A DNA stretch of 64,000 nucleotides from Uloborus plumipes (GCA_038373865.1 JAXGGA010000080.1:248001-312000); one strand, 5' to 3'; shown: positions 1 to 13,068, counted from the first letter of the stretch. The notes: generated from the sequence alone by a model not told the origin. Program-made: numbers and translations.

Positions 1-72
1 ATTTCGATTTTTAAAGCAATTACTATGCTTATTCCCCTCGAGGTGTTCCACTATGTATTGTCTTGACATGCC

Positions 73-99
73 CTCTCTCCTCTCTCTCTCTCTCTCTCT
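73..99 (+). repeat. TC microsatellite
   Basis: CT-dinucleotide run of about 27 bp interrupted once, at the left edge of the window. Confidence 0.9.
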
Positions 100-159
100 A
101 ACTGACTCTCTATCTCAGCGGTCCTTAGCCATCCACTCTAACCGAGTAGCATCCTGAGA

Positions 160-1381
160 AAAAATTCTAATAACTATTAACGAGAGAAGATTTACTATTT
201 TTTCCCATTTACCTAATCCCCCCCCCCCCAAACTGAAAGTTTTGTCAAATTTCTTTGAATATTTTCCTTATTATTGTTTAAAAAATTACATTAACACACT
301 AGATAGGAAAATTAAAATAACTAGAGGAAAGCTGCGGTGAGCACTCTAATTTAGGAGTGTTTTTAATTTAAATTTATTTTTCAATTGAAGGGCTTGGGAG
401 ATGAAGGAGTTAAGCGACAAAACAGAAATTTGCGAGTAGTTAAAGTTCAAATTTTTATTGTAGCAGTTGTTGCAGCTTTTTTGCTTTCTGGTTTGGTCGT
501 TCGTGTGCGTATGAAATTGGTCTAATGATATCTACTTTTTGATGTACCAAGTTTTATTTGCTTACCTGTATCCATTGCTTACCATTGTCCAGAGTGTTCA
601 TTTTTCAAAATGTAACTTAGCCCCTTCATCCTCCAAGCCCTTCAATTATGAGTAGCCGTTTAATTCAAGACTTATTCTTTGAACATTAGAGGTTACCGAA
701 AAGCACTATGCTAAGGAGAAAGTATCGAGACATGAAAAATCTTGTAACATGGTCTAAAAGTGTATAGTTATTCAAAATAGGAAAATTAATTTATTAAAGC
801 ATTCATATCAACTGAGAGGATTTTTTTTTAATATATTTCATTCTTTGAATTATTTGTTCTATTTTTACTCACTACACTTTCGTACTACATGTTATACTTA
901 TGTTTGAAGAAAATTATTTGATTCTTGATTATAAATTTATTCATCGTCGTTCCTTGTCCTAGGCATACTGAAAGTGGTTTTATTTTGCACCTTTGTTTAG
1001 CCGATTGAGCGGCAAAATTTGACTAATCAAAATAAAATTTAATACTCATGTTTTAGCATTCTAATTTAAAGGTTTAGGAATTTAATTATTTCTACTAGTG
1101 TCATTTAAATATCAGCTGTGAGGGCTAACTGTTAATATTCCATTCAACTTTATGCACTGTGTGAACGATTGTTTTGTTTTTACTCTGTACAATTTCATAC
1201 TGCTTGTAATTACATTTATAATAATTGTTAATAAAACTGTTTGTCATAGCTTCTAGGTGAAAGTATACTAAAAAAAACAATATTAAAAAAAATTATCCGA
1301 CAGAATTAATAATCGGCAAAATTTTGCCAATTATTAATAATCAAACTGGTTGATTATGGCCGATTAATCGGTGCATCCCTA
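160..1381. mobile_element. 5'-truncated hAT element of the TAGGGATGCACCGAT family
   Basis: The right part (about 650-1381) tracks 47770-48476 closely and ends GATTAATCGGTGCATCCCTA. The left part (about 160-386) tracks about 47520-47730. Homology fades near 160, so the outer left end is missing or has been replaced. A separate 257-bp element (387-643) is inserted in it. Confidence 0.75.
387..643. mobile_element. 257-bp MITE with GAAGGGCTTGG ends
   Basis: Ends GAAGGGCTTGGGAGATGAAG and the complement of GAAGGGCTTGGAGGATGAAG, about 25-bp inverted repeats. It interrupts the hAT copy around it. A second copy is at 37395-37649. Flanks give only a short AATT match, so the superfamily is unclear. Confidence 0.8.
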
Positions 1382-2029
1382 GTTTTCACCCCAAAACCCC
1401 TCCCGTGGCCACTGCTTCCTTATCCTAAATATTTTTTTCAAAAGCTCCAATAAAAATACATTTAAAAATATAAATCCCTTTAGATAACAGTTCATTTCTT
1501 CGGCTTGAAAGGTCAAGATACTCCACCTTTGTTTACCTTGTTACGGATCATTAATTGAGTTAAGTCTGCCGCGTTTACGGAAGGCTTAAGAAACTTAACA
1601 CTCTTTAGAGGGCAGCGCCATCGTAATCAGCCATTTAAAGACATGCTCCTGAAGGAAAGTGAAAGCACTAGTTACTAATTCTTTGCTTGTACACGTTAAA
1701 CCGTTTTACTTATTCATTGTGGAATTAGTCATGTTAACGCCTGCTTAAAGGAATTTATTAAGTCAAATTGATTTGCATTAAATGGAAAAAAATGAGCACC
1801 TTTTAGGATATGTAAATAGATAATGCAGATTATTTTAGTTTCTTAATTTTTAAGTGGTAATTATATTCTTTGATGCAGTATTTCTGTTTTACTCAAATAT
1901 TAAAACTGCTCACGTTTTTACAGTTTTTACGCACTATTTTCTAATCACGAATAAAATTACGTAAATCATTTTGTGACATTAATGCACTATGAGTAGCTCA
2001 ATTAAACTCATTTCTTCATGGTGCCGCCG
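1382..2029. other. No feature recognised
   Basis: AT-rich DNA between a hAT right end and the tandem duplication. No frame, RNA gene or element end supported. Confidence 0.5.
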
Positions 2030-3022
2030 AGGAAAAGAAGATCAACTAAAACATTAAAGCTGTGTCAGCGGGTTGACTTTTTCTGCTTCTAAAGAATAAA
2101 TATATATACGCAAATAAATTCAAATAATATATATGTTACCGTTAAAGTGTATAATGCAGTTATTTCATAGAATACCTAGTTATTCCATGAAATAAATCCA
2201 TGAAATAACTGATCGTGTCCGTTAAAGTGTGAAAATGTTAATAATTTGACACTTCAACTAGTTATTCTATGAAATAACTAAGAATTCTATAAATTAACTA
2301 AGACAGTTAAAGTAAAATAAACAATTTATCTAAAATGAAACAACTAAGTGTGTTATAAATAAACTAATAATAGACAATTAAAATGAAAAAGAAAAAAAAT
2401 TTATCTAATTTGCAGGGTATGGAAACGTACTATAAAATCATTTGTAACAACAAGGATTATTAAAATGACACTTGAAATTACAAAGAACATTATTTCTAAA
2501 ACAAAAACTTTTTTTTTTGACACACCTGATTTTTCACGAACATTTTTTTAAATCCCAAAACTTTGAAAAAAAAGCGAGATATATGATATAGATTATTTTA
2601 CTTTTTAACGGGATGTAGATCGTTATTCTATGAATTAACTTGTTAAACCATGAAATACAAGAGCGTTTTACACTTTAACGGACACGATCAGTTATTTCAT
2701 GGAATAACTAGGTATTCTATAAAATAACGGATTTTATTCTTTAACAGTAACATTTACACCTAAATCATAAAAGAGAGGCGTGTGTTTAAATTTTGTTTTG
2801 GTTGTTCCTTTGAAAAGGAAACTAAATAACTCAATGACAACTCAATAATGTTCACGCGGGTAAACTTTTTCTGTTTCTAAAGAATAAATATGAATCATAT
2901 ATCCACACAAACATATTTGAGAAATGTATGCACCTAAAATACACCTAAATCATGAAAGAGCGATGCTTTTTTAAATGGTGTTTTCGTTATTCCTTTGAAA
3001 ATGAAACAAAATAAATCAATGA
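2030..3022 (+). repeat. Two-copy tandem duplication, the first copy split by an insertion
   Basis: Copy 1 is 2030-2134 plus 2752-2835, copy 2 about 2838-3022. Shared landmarks: GACTTTTTCTGCTTCTAAAG versus AACTTTTTCTGTTTCTAAAG, then ACACCTAAATCATRAAAGAG and TTCCTTTGAAAA. Unit about 190 bp. Confidence 0.7.
2135..2751. mobile_element. 617-bp inverted-repeat element inside a tandem duplication
   Basis: Inverted ends of about 90-100 bp (2135-2235 and 2660-2751) starting GTTACYGTTAAAG and rich in TATTTCATGGAATAACT-type repeats. The neighbouring tandem copy at 2838-3022 shows the site without the insertion. Superfamily unknown; no frame. Confidence 0.8.
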
Positions 3023-3537
3023 AAGAATGAAACGTGTCTTTAATATATGCAAATGAATTTGAAGTTCGAAGTGTAACAATTTGCAACTTCTCTATCAGAT
3101 TTAATTATAGACACATTTTTACTTCCAAACTTAATAATGTGACTCAATTTTCACCGAGCCCAGTTTACGAAGAGAATATTTCCTTAAAAAAGGTGATGGT
3201 TTCGAGAAAAGTTCGAAAATGCTACTTTCAGGACGATTTTTAAGATTTAGGGAGCCGCTGGGGAAAATGTATCAAGCGAAATCAGAGATTATGCTGAAAA
3301 TATTTTTGAAATCTGCTCAAAATAATTTGTTTACCAACTATTTCGTAATGCTTCATTGAGCGATTTTGTTGATTTTTGTACACTTATGGTAGCAAAAAAC
3401 AATGCATTTACCTTCAAGTCTGAAATAATAAAAAAAGAAGCTATAAACGTTGTTTTTTACAACCGAAGTGCATTAAGTCTTTAATTCATTTCTATTTGAA
3501 AACTTCGTTTCATATATTCAACTTGATGCCCGCTATG

Positions 3538-3706
3538 CAGGGACATCATTTCAAGTTTTTTCAGGGGGAGGCAAAGGGTCCAAACACAATGCAATTTCAT
3601 CGGAAAACATAAAAACCCACGCCCACTTATATGTAAATACCTTGATTTCTCAAAGTCAGGGGAGGGGAGAGCAATTGACCCTCCTGTCCCCTAAATGACG
3701 GGCCTG
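3538..3706. mobile_element. 169-bp hAT MITE, perfect 8-bp TSD CCGCTATG
   Basis: Begins CAGGGACATCATTTCAAG and ends AAATGACGGGCCTG, with CCGCTATG on both sides (3530-3537, 3707-3714). Internally very similar to 26697-26848, including a segment around CACGCCCACTTATATG. Confidence 0.93.
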
Positions 3707-3714
3707 CCGCTATG

Positions 3715-5025
3715 TGACATAATTTTAAGCCTCATAGGCATCTGTATTTGCTAAAAACATGCTTGATTCGCATTGCCTAGTATGCTGTTGTTGTTTTTAT
3801 AGTCTTTATATTTTCTACTTTTCAGAAGTTTTGCTGTCTATATTTATTGCAATTCAAATTACGACTTTAAAAAACTAATAGATCTCATGTACATTTTAAC
3901 TTGTGTACTGTTGCGACAATGCAAGCACAATAAGTGAAGAGGAGGTGGGCTTCTCATTACAATTCTTATATATACACATACACATACAAGCGTACAGGAA
4001 TTGGCTAGCAACCTCTAGTTGTGCGTCTGCATATAAAATAAGGTTTCGATATATTTCTCTTTTAAAATGCATAAAACACAACATAATATCCAAAAATAAA
4101 AATGATGTACTTTTTCATTTCCTTTTTTCTTCTTTTCTCCCGAAGAGTTTTAATTGATCTGCTATTAGCTGTAGTTTTTTCATTCGCGTTATTGAACTGG
4201 TCTTTCAACAAAAGTTTAACCGGGGTTATAAAGTCTATCAGCTTCAAATACAAGAAGAAATATTCCGAAAAAAATGAGAACTTTTTGCGCAATGTATGAT
4301 AATCATTTTGCTCATCTTTTGCATGATGAATTTTTTCGCACTTAAGTTAAATCATTTCCCATTCGTCCTGCTCCATAAACTGAAATCCAAATACTATTCA
4401 CTCCAATGCTTCTTATTTAATGCGTTTTAATGCGTCGCCGGCATAATGCGATAACCTCAGAAAAATACATACAGCACACTTCACTGTGCTCCATAGGAAA
4501 TTTAAATAAGCGGAACTCACACTTGTCTATCACCTCTAAAGATTTATGCTTCAATTAAAACCGCCTTAAGGATAATGCGTGAGAAAAAAGAGAAATAAGT
4601 TCTCATTTGGGGGAAACCTATGTGAAGGGATTCGCCAGACATCTCTGCAAATCTAGGGCGGCCGACAATGAGAATCCCACCCAATCAATGCCCATTGTTT
4701 AGTTTGATGTCATGAGGCTCGCTCTCTAACTTTGATAAAAGGGATAAGTTAATAAATCCAACAAAGTAAGAGTGACTCCCATTCATTACGGAAAAAAAAT
4801 TGCATAATGAATGAATAGCTAATCTCAACAGGTTTAAGCTTTGTTGTAGTCTCCATTATTTGTTAAAGCGGCTTAATGGATTCTTTCTAATGGACAATTG
4901 TACTGATTAAATGCTTTCGTGATATTATTGTGCAATGTTTAATGCTTTGATCCTGATTTTCTTCTCCATGACTTTAAACGAAGAAGAGTTTGCTTTTTCT
5001 AGGAGATGGAGTAAGTTTGTGTAAC
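3715..5025. other. No feature recognised
   Basis: Several overlapping short frames on both strands (3896-4299) lack splice context and coding character. Nothing else supported. Confidence 0.5.
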
Positions 5026-5489
5026 TAGACCATTCCACGGAAAAGCCGACATTTTGTCCCGCACGTGACAGTTCATATATTTCACTAAAAATAATAATTT
5101 TAAAAGGTAATGAGGGAAATGTTTTGTTTAACACTCTCGGCACCCTGGACCTCATATGAGGCTGCTACTTTTGAACTCAATTTTGGAAGAAGTAAACACT
5201 TAAAATGATTTTTTTTCCGTCAGTGACTCCACCTATTCATGTAGATCACATATGAGGCTCCTAAGTGAAAAAAAAAAATCATTTTAAGTGTTTACTTCTT
5301 CCAAAATTGAGTTCAAAAGTAGGAGCCTCATATGAGGTCCAGGGTGCCGAGAGGGTTAAGAAATCACGCATACGTTAGTGATTTCTTAAGCAGAAAAATC
5401 TTGTTCATTTTGTATTAAATTATAAGTTATAATTAATTATGGTAGCTGTCATGTGAGAAACAAGATGACTATTTTCCCGAGGAATGGCC
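5026..5489. mobile_element. Palindromic MITE, GGCCATTCCACGG ends, with a TTAA element inside
   Basis: Left end GACCATTCCACGG, right end the complement of GGGCCATTCCTCGG, with internal inverted copies of CACGTGACAG. The interior is interrupted by the TTAA element at 5132-5355. Related copies: 6316-6455 and about 14600-14830. Confidence 0.75.
5132..5355. mobile_element. 224-bp piggyBac-type MITE with TTAA duplication
   Basis: Inverted arms of about 83 bp (5132-5214 and 5275-5355) starting CMCTCTCGGCACCCTGGACC. TTAA immediately outside each end (5128-5131, 5356-5359). TTAA duplications with CCCT-type ends define piggyBac elements. No coding capacity. Confidence 0.88.
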
Positions 5490-6315
5490 CAAATGTATTT
5501 TTTCATGTAGATAAGAAGGAAGTGACTTACTTTCGCATATAACATTTAACATACTAACGTTACATGGAAAACAATTAATTATGTTTTATTAGTAAATGAA
5601 GCCCAGTTCGTGAAAGAAGCAAAAACTGTTTCCTGGCTGCGAAAATCAAAAAGTAATTTTTGAAGACATATACCTATTGTCTTTGAAATACGCCTTCTCT
5701 GAATTACACTTACGAATAAATTGCTCCAACTTCCCGCCTTTTGATAATCCATTTTCTGAATTGACACGTATTTTGAAACACTGACTTGTTTTCTCTCCAG
5801 TTTTCATGTGCGCTCATTATAGAAGAGAGAGAAAAAAAATCAAGGAGAGGGAGAGCGTAGTCGTGATTGATCTTCGTATTGTAACTATGATGAGAATATA
5901 ATAGCTATGACCATATTGTGGAAAACATGGCCAGCAATGAAGGAGTCAAAGTCGTTGTGTTGGTCCAATATATTTCGCAACGCCAATGATCGCTATACTT
6001 TTCTCAATGTTGAATTTGTTTTACTAATCTGATCAGTAACAGTGTTCCAGGCCGCGCGTAGCAAGTTTAGTTCAGGAAATAGGGTTGAGTTTTGACATCC
6101 TAGACAGAAACTAGACCACGGAGTCAAAGAGTGAAAAAAAGACCCATTAACACTGAAACTCAGCTAATGAGTTGAAATGACGCATTTTATATGACATATG
6201 TATAAGTATATTGGCTAAGATTCGGTCATTTAGAAGGTATTATAAAGAAGATAAAAAAAACTGAAGACGAAAACAGCTTGAAATCCCGAGGATTCATTGA
6301 GGTGTATTTCCTATA

Positions 6316-6455
6316 AGGGCCATTCCACGGAAAGGAAGACATTTTGACCTGCACGTGACAGCTCTATTCTATACCTTTTTTCCAAACGTGAAATGTAGTG
6401 ACGTCACGTGTAGGAGCAAATGTATGACTTTATGTGGGATGGTCCACTATTTATC
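6316..6455. mobile_element. Short copy of the GGCCATTCCACGG palindromic MITE
   Basis: About 140 bp: GGGCCATTCCACGGAAAGG on the left and the complement of TGGACCATCCCACATAAAG on the right, with CACGTGACAG and TGACGTCACGTG inside. Same family as 5026-5489. Confidence 0.75.
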
Positions 6456-6880
6456 TCTTTTTGAAACTAGCACTAAAAAATTAATAGCAGGAAAGAAAGT
6501 ATTATGTTTCTATTACTTTAAAAACAGCGAATAAGAATGAAAAACAGTTTTAATTACCAAAGCACACTTGTAGGAAATAGGAAGTGACTGAAATACCTAA
6601 GATGATTTACCTTTTTTCAAAATGAAAAAATTAGAAATTTGTTTTGAAAATTACTGTGTTTGAAAAAAGAACAATTTATTTTGTTATAAAATTAACAGTG
6701 AAATGTTACTGTTCATTTTTGCAAGAAAAAAATAGTTCCTTAATTAATAATAATAAAAAGAAAGAAAGAAAAGGAAAGGGGGGGGAGTAAAAAGTAACAT
6801 TTTACTTTTTTCTTTAAACCCCCTACGAAACAAGGAAGGGGGTTGTAAGTTGATTTTTTTTTTTTTATGAAAGAAGGGTT

Positions 6881-7471
6881 TATCGAGAGTGTTCTTATCT
6901 AGGTTGCGTCTTCGGATGACATCAATTAACGAAGATATTAATTAAAAACCTTCAAAACTTTTTTCGCGATTTTTGAAGTGAAAACATTCTTGAAAATTTA
7001 AACAATGGCACCAAAAGAAAGAGAAATTTTTTCTGCGTTTCATAGTATGTGTTTAAAACTTTCATATTCTATAGAACTCGAATTATAATGCTTTTTAGCA
7101 AATGCGGCTGAGCCTTATTTTACGCGATTGAAAACCGACGCCATTGTTGGCCGACAAGGAAAGAAAACTCAATGATTTAAAATGTTTTTCTGTAGCCAGG
7201 TTCTATTTGTTAACAATTAAAATACTTGCAATCAATTTCAGTATAAGGATTTAAAAGGATTTAAAGTTTTCCCTCTTTATTCTGCTTTTGCGACTAACAA
7301 ATTTCGCGGGTAAGGATTATCTTTCCTTTTCCGTGTTTACCATGTCCTTTCGAAAACAATGAAATATGTTTTAGTTTAAAATGCTCTCTAACAAGTGAAG
7401 TTCGTTTTAATATGAGGATGGCAAACAGGGTCGGGGTTTTTTAACTTTTTAATTTAATCTTGGTACTTGTT
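6881..7471 (+). repeat. Dispersed repeat, copy 1 of 2
   Basis: About 590 bp matching 20583-21146 end to end (CGAGAGTGTTCTTA, TCGCGATTTTTGAAGTG, CTTTCCTTTTCCGTGTTTA). No terminal repeats were found and no frame is conserved between copies. Confidence 0.8.
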
Positions 7472-7860
7472 AAGGGAAAAGGTAAATAATTTTCTATTAA
7501 AACATATTCATTTGATTATTTATAAAATTGTTCAACAAATAAATGAATAAATAACAAAACAATAAACGAATAAACAAATACATTAATTAACATGACATAA
7601 GAAAGAAACATTAACGTAAGAAGCATTAACTAAATAAATAAAATAGTAAATGAATAAGAAAATAAGTAAATCAATGGAACAATAAGTGAAGTAAAAAGTG
7701 AAGGAATGTAAATGAATTGATAGATACATGAATAAGCAAGTGATTGAATAAATAATTGAATAAGTAAAACGAAATGAATTATTTCAAGTTCACGATGCTC
7801 ACTTTCCCTGCGTGCACTTGACAATTTGTATTAAAAATAAAAAATAAGAACATGTCTAAT
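7472..7860 (+). repeat. GAATAAATA-rich segment related to the 58309-60592 element
   Basis: Long run of imperfect AATGAATAAATAA units, followed by CTGCGTGCACTTGACAATTTG. The same transition occurs at 60225-60260 (CAGCGTGCACTTGTCAAATT). Probably a fragment of that element; no ends seen. Confidence 0.6.
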
Positions 7861-8636
7861 ATTGCTTAAATAAGTACTGCAGTGGTGGGGGAGGGGATCT
7901 ATCTTTCATAAATTCCCAAGCCTTTTTTCACACCCGAAAGCAGAACAAGACATACCCATTTCCCCTCATTGCTTTTTTTTTAAATACAGAAACGCTCTGT
8001 ATTTAAGAATATAATACGAAGCAGAAACGCTATGCATCGTTAAAGTCTCCTGTAAGATTAGATATTATGTCATTTCCGCCGAAAACTGCACTATCATTCG
8101 CTTTATAAGGCAATGAGCATGTCAGTTCTATTGTAGGGTAGTTCGCGACCGTATAATAAACACACCCCGTTGAAAGAACAGTTCGTGGGCTTTTTTTCTC
8201 CTTTAAATGAGGTTTCGAAAGTTTTTTCTTACGTGAATTGACTACAGAAACTTCATTCTACAAAACCCTAAAAGGGGAAAAAGAAAGAAAAAATTATCTA
8301 TTAATGAAGACAATTTCAAAGAAGTGAATAAATATAAGTAAACCGGAAAGCAAAGCAAATAAAAAAAGTGTAATAATACAGAGTAAAAAGAAAAGATGTG
8401 CGTGAAATAAATACAGAATTAAGTACAAAGCCAAAAATTTGGGATAATTGAGACTTCAGCCCGTCCAAATTTCGGAATTTCGAGACATTACTATCCATTC
8501 CTTTTTTAATATCTGCGAGATAAAAGAAAACTATGGTAACATATGGATGTAAGTCATACATTGAGCTAACTCACTCAAAAAATAAATGTAATACATAACG
8601 TACAAAATGAAGAGAAAATGAAGCATGAAGAAAATA

Positions 8637-8852
8637 CACTGCAAAAAATAAACTGTTGTTTTTACAGAATAATACTGGCAGCAGAGGTTTCAGATTTTAA
8701 AACTAAAAGCATAGTAATAAACTGTAAAACTAGCTATTTTACAGTTTCTCACTAAAACTATCAATTTTACAGTTCATTACTGCAAAATTAGCAATTTTAC
8801 CATAAAATTAGCTGTATTTATACTGTAAAAACTACATTTATTTTTTGCAGTG
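8637..8852. mobile_element. 'TTTACAG' MITE, complete copy, TA flanks
   Basis: 216 bp beginning CACTGCAAAAAAT and ending ATTTTTTGCAGTG with TA on both sides. The interior consists of TTTTACAG/CTGTAAAA units. TA flanks suggest Tc1/mariner-type insertion. Confidence 0.85.
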
Positions 8853-9540
8853 TAAACATATATTCTACTAATATCATTAAAGAAGAGAATGAAACGTCCT
8901 CGTAAACATTTTTTAAACAGACTATTTTTTAAAGTTGATAAGTTACCTTTTCTGTAGGATTCAGAAACAGTGGAAGAAGTAAAGCACAAATTAATTATTT
9001 CTCATTTAAAGAAGTAGTATTTTAGGGCCATGAAGAGAAGATTTAGCGCAACAGTGCTTAACTGTACACGCTGCTTGAAATAAAAGAGGCTTCAGTGATG
9101 TATGGTGGTTTTGCAATTACTAAAGTAGTTGATATTCTTTGTATTCCGACAGAGTTGCAAATTTCGTTACATATTCTGCTTATTATTAAAATTATTTGAT
9201 GGAAAAATGCAATTTCATCTTTTACTGAAATCTTTTGAAAATAAAATATGAGCAATTTAAAAAACGTCCCAATTTTGGAACTTCCCGAATTTCGGAATTT
9301 CTATTGCATGAAAAAGCCTGTGTAAAATTTTGGTTTAAAATAACCCAAACTATTTTAAAATAAAATGTTACTTTTGTTTACGACTTATGCATTTGCTTTT
9401 TTACTGGGTTACTGCGACACTTTTTATGAACGTGAAGTATAATTATAATATTTCTCTCAGTTTTTTTTCTTTTTCTTTTTAATATGTTATATATTATTTC
9501 TCTAGCCTGTTTTTTGTTAACAAACCATTACTTTTTTAGC

Positions 9541-10020
9541 CTGGATTCATAAACTAAATTAGAAAGCTCTTTTACTAACCTAGTAGCCCTCCTTTGAACC
9601 CTTTCTAATAAGTTAATACATTTTATAATCAGATCAAACCTGAACAGCATACTCCAAATGACCTCTTACCGAACTTCTGTACAGCAAGAAGATAAATAGC
9701 TATAAAAATTGTGAGAAGGAAAATTTCAAATGAATGCCCTTCCTTTGAACCCTTTCCAATAAGTTAATATCTTTTTTAAGAAGATCAAAACTGAACAGCA
9801 CACTCTAAATGAGGTCTCTCCGAACTTCTGTACAGAGAAAATACAAATAGCTATACAAATTATGAAAAGAAAATTGTCAATGAATGTCCCTCCTTTGAAC
9901 TCTTTCAAATAAGTAAATATATTTTTTAATCAGATCAAAACTGAACACTCCAAATGAGGTCTTACCGGTACAGCGAAAATACAAATAGCTATAAACTTGA
10001 AAGAAGGAAAAATGCCAAAT
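9541..10020 (-). mobile_element. CR1-like LINE 3' fragment repeated three times in tandem
   Basis: Each of three units (about 9541-9735, 9736-9886, 9887-10020) contains the stretch CCTCCTTTGAACCCTTTC through CAAATGAGGTCTTACC, matching the LINE C-terminal region at 34736-34850. Period about 150 bp. All are decayed and non-coding. Confidence 0.8.
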
Positions 10021-11032
10021 TGCTCAATTGACCTGTTATGAAAAACGCTTTAATTATTCAGCAATTCAGCTCAACTTGAAGATTTCTATATTAAAAAAAA
10101 GCAAATAATATTAGCAGCGGTTACTCGCTCTCGCTGAGTTTTATTGTTTATTCTCCTTCACTATATCAAACCATTTTAAGCTTTGTTGATTTGCTGCTAC
10201 CGCCTCATCAAGGAAAACACTTAAACCCCTTTAAAGATAAATATTAGACACGTTTCATCAACTTGACAATGATTTGCCATTTGTGGTTTCGGCCCACAAA
10301 CTGTTAAGTGAAGTACAGAGCTGATTTTTTTCTTCTTTTATTTAATTTTATTATTTTTTCAATCACATCATGTTCAGACACAGTTGTAAAAAAATAAAAA
10401 GAAAGAAAGAAAGAAAGAGAAGAAAACTTTTAACCCTTTTTTTTCTTCAGAAACTGGAAACTACTTCAAGGATATTTAGAGAAATAGTTGGCTCTTTTCA
10501 TGCTTGATTAATGATTTCTATCGAAGAATAAATGAGAATGAGATGACTTTCAATTTGTCATTTATGCGGTACTTTAATTCTATCGGCGGTTCAAGCTTTT
10601 AAGAATAGAAAGGAAATCTACTACCTCAAGAAAAATGTGAATAAATTTATATATAGTTTTTTTTCTTTTTATTCTTTTTTTTTTTTGAATAAGTATTTGA
10701 CTTCATAAATTATTAAATGTCCATTTTCCTTCATACAGTTCGATGCCTGTCATAGCAGATTGAAATGGTAATAAATAAATGCTTTTTTTTTTTTTTTAAA
10801 TATGGATTTTCAATTATTTCAGTCTTTTGCAGTTATTTTTGTAAGTAGATGACCGTTTTTTATCTTAGAAAATAATGAAATAATTTATGCATAGGAATTG
10901 CAAAGAAATATATTTCGACCAGCAAGAGTGTGACTAATAATCGTTAAAAAAAAGAGCGCTTTATCCACACATGAAAAGTAAATATCTGAATTACCCCTAG
11001 AAAGGACGAAGATGATTTCTGAATGAAAGAAA
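10021..11032. other. No feature recognised
   Basis: AT-rich with an AAAG microsatellite (about 10395-10420) and poly-T tracts near 10675 and 10785. Confidence 0.5.
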
Positions 11033-11040
11033 CGTGAGAG

Positions 11041-11739
11041 CAGCGGCGTACGCAGACAAATCATTTCAGGGGGGGGGCTAAGCAGACACTCTTTAAGCGG
11101 AGGGCGGGGGGGGGGATTTCATAGAATGTAGCTAAAAAAGTAAATGTTTCGAATTTCTGATATCAATATTAATTTCAGATGACAAAAATACATGGTAAAA
11201 AATATTTTTTTATCATTATAATTATTGTTGAGAAGTAATGCATTTTGAAGAAAATAGAAAATGATAAAATTGAAATTTGAAAAAATTTCTTTATTGAAGA
11301 AGGTGGGCCTTAATCAAGTGCATGCAATATTTTTGCAAATCTGAGCTTAAATAACATTAATTTTGCCATTTATTTTACTATATTCTAATGTTGGGTTTCA
11401 ATCACACATTCGTTGAAATTTATTTAACAGATATAGATGAATGAACAGAACAAGCATTAATTAGTGTTTCTGAAATACATTTTTAATAAATGGCAACAAA
11501 ATTGAATTATAAGATAACATACACATCACGTACAGCAAAATGGAGAGATAAAAAAAGAAGGAATTTACTTTTTTCCCTTTTTTTTTCAAAAAAAAAATTC
11601 TCAAGTCTTGATTTCAGCAAGAAATGAAAGGCAAAAATTCAAAGTAAATAAACGATTTCAGCTTAATTTTTAAAAATTTGTTTGGAAAATTTCGAAGGGG
11701 GCTGCAGCCCTATCAGCCCACCCCCTGAGTACGCCACTG
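11041..11739. mobile_element. hAT element, CAGYGGCGTA ends, near-perfect 8-bp TSD
   Basis: 699 bp from CAGCGGCGTACGCAG to the complement of CAGTGGCGTACTCAG. Flanks CGTGAGAG (11033-11040) and CGTGACAG (11740-11747) match at 7 of 8. Poly-G tracts follow the left end. No protein is encoded. Confidence 0.88.
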
Positions 11740-11747
11740 CGTGACAG

Positions 11748-13064
11748 TAATATAAAAAGTTAAAAAAATGTTTTTTTCGTGATAGTTATAGCCATCTTGC
11801 CACCTCATAGATTATTTGTTTTTGCCAGAATTCATCTTCATATTACTGTTAATGAACTCATTGAATGATGAGGATATTGCACCTCAGCAGATAAAAACCA
11901 ACATTAAATAATAATAATAGTTTAACATTTTTAACACTGAGTCCTGCATAAAGAAAGAACATTGCGTTTTATCACAAAACTTGCATCGAGATAATGTTTT
12001 TCATTTTAGTCAGTAAATTTCATCTTGGAAAAAAAAAGAATCGTCTTGTTCTTCTTCTATGAATTGTTGTTTATTAGGATCATGTGACATTGCTCCACTT
12101 TCTCTAAAAGTTAATAACTGCAACAAGCACATTGAAAAAAGTAAAATCAAAACAGTTTCTTAATAGTTTGATACTGCACCATCTTTGCCTCTAAATAGAC
12201 ACTAAATGAAACTAGCATAAGTCTTGCCAAACAGTAAAATCACAATAATTTATGGATATTTTTTACGTGTTAACAAATAACATTAATAGTCATTTTATTT
12301 TTCACTTCCCAGCATCTAATAGCGTGCGTTGCTGCTATTTTAAAATCATCGAGGCATGTTTACGACTGGTTACGTCAGTCAACTACTGAAATAAGCCGTT
12401 TGACCCCGTTATAATTTAATCTCGTTTTCAGTTTTTGGCTATACCAAAAAGCACAAACTACGGCCGGTTTATTTGCGAGGGTAATCACGTCAAACTGTCC
12501 GAGTTGTTCAAATTTTCTTCTTATTTAAATTCTTTATATAACCTGGAATTTCTATTATATTAACAAAAACTTTACTGTGAATGTTAATTACAGTGCACTA
12601 CTTTCGTGTACTACACAAGTTCTTGGTTCATAATCAAAGTATAATTTTCTAGTTTAATTAAATTGAAAAGAGTTCTTTTGGGATTGTTTAGAATAAAATT
12701 TAAAGCTCGTGACCAAGAAACAAGCTTTAAGATAAAAAAATGGACATTTTTGTCTTCAATTAAAGAAGTACACATGAAGTAAATTCAAAATAGAAATTTC
12801 TGCCTTCACAAACAGAAGTAAGCCAAAAGGTAAACGTGTCAGATAAATAAAAGAAATAATGTCAGCAAAGCACAATGACTAAAATTTCTGAAATAGTGGA
12901 TTGCTGAACAAGTCAGAAAATCGTTTCTTATAACAAGGTAACTGAAAATTAGCATGAAGCGCTTATGAGGAAGATTTATTGAATTGGCGTATGGTGCTTC
13001 ATACTGTTAAAACTACGGGTTGCACATGGCACCTTTAAGGGGGAAACGGAACGCCGCTCCACCC
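11748..13064. other. No feature recognised
   Basis: AT-rich, no open frame of note, no repeated ends found. Confidence 0.5.
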
Positions 13065-13068
13065 TTAA

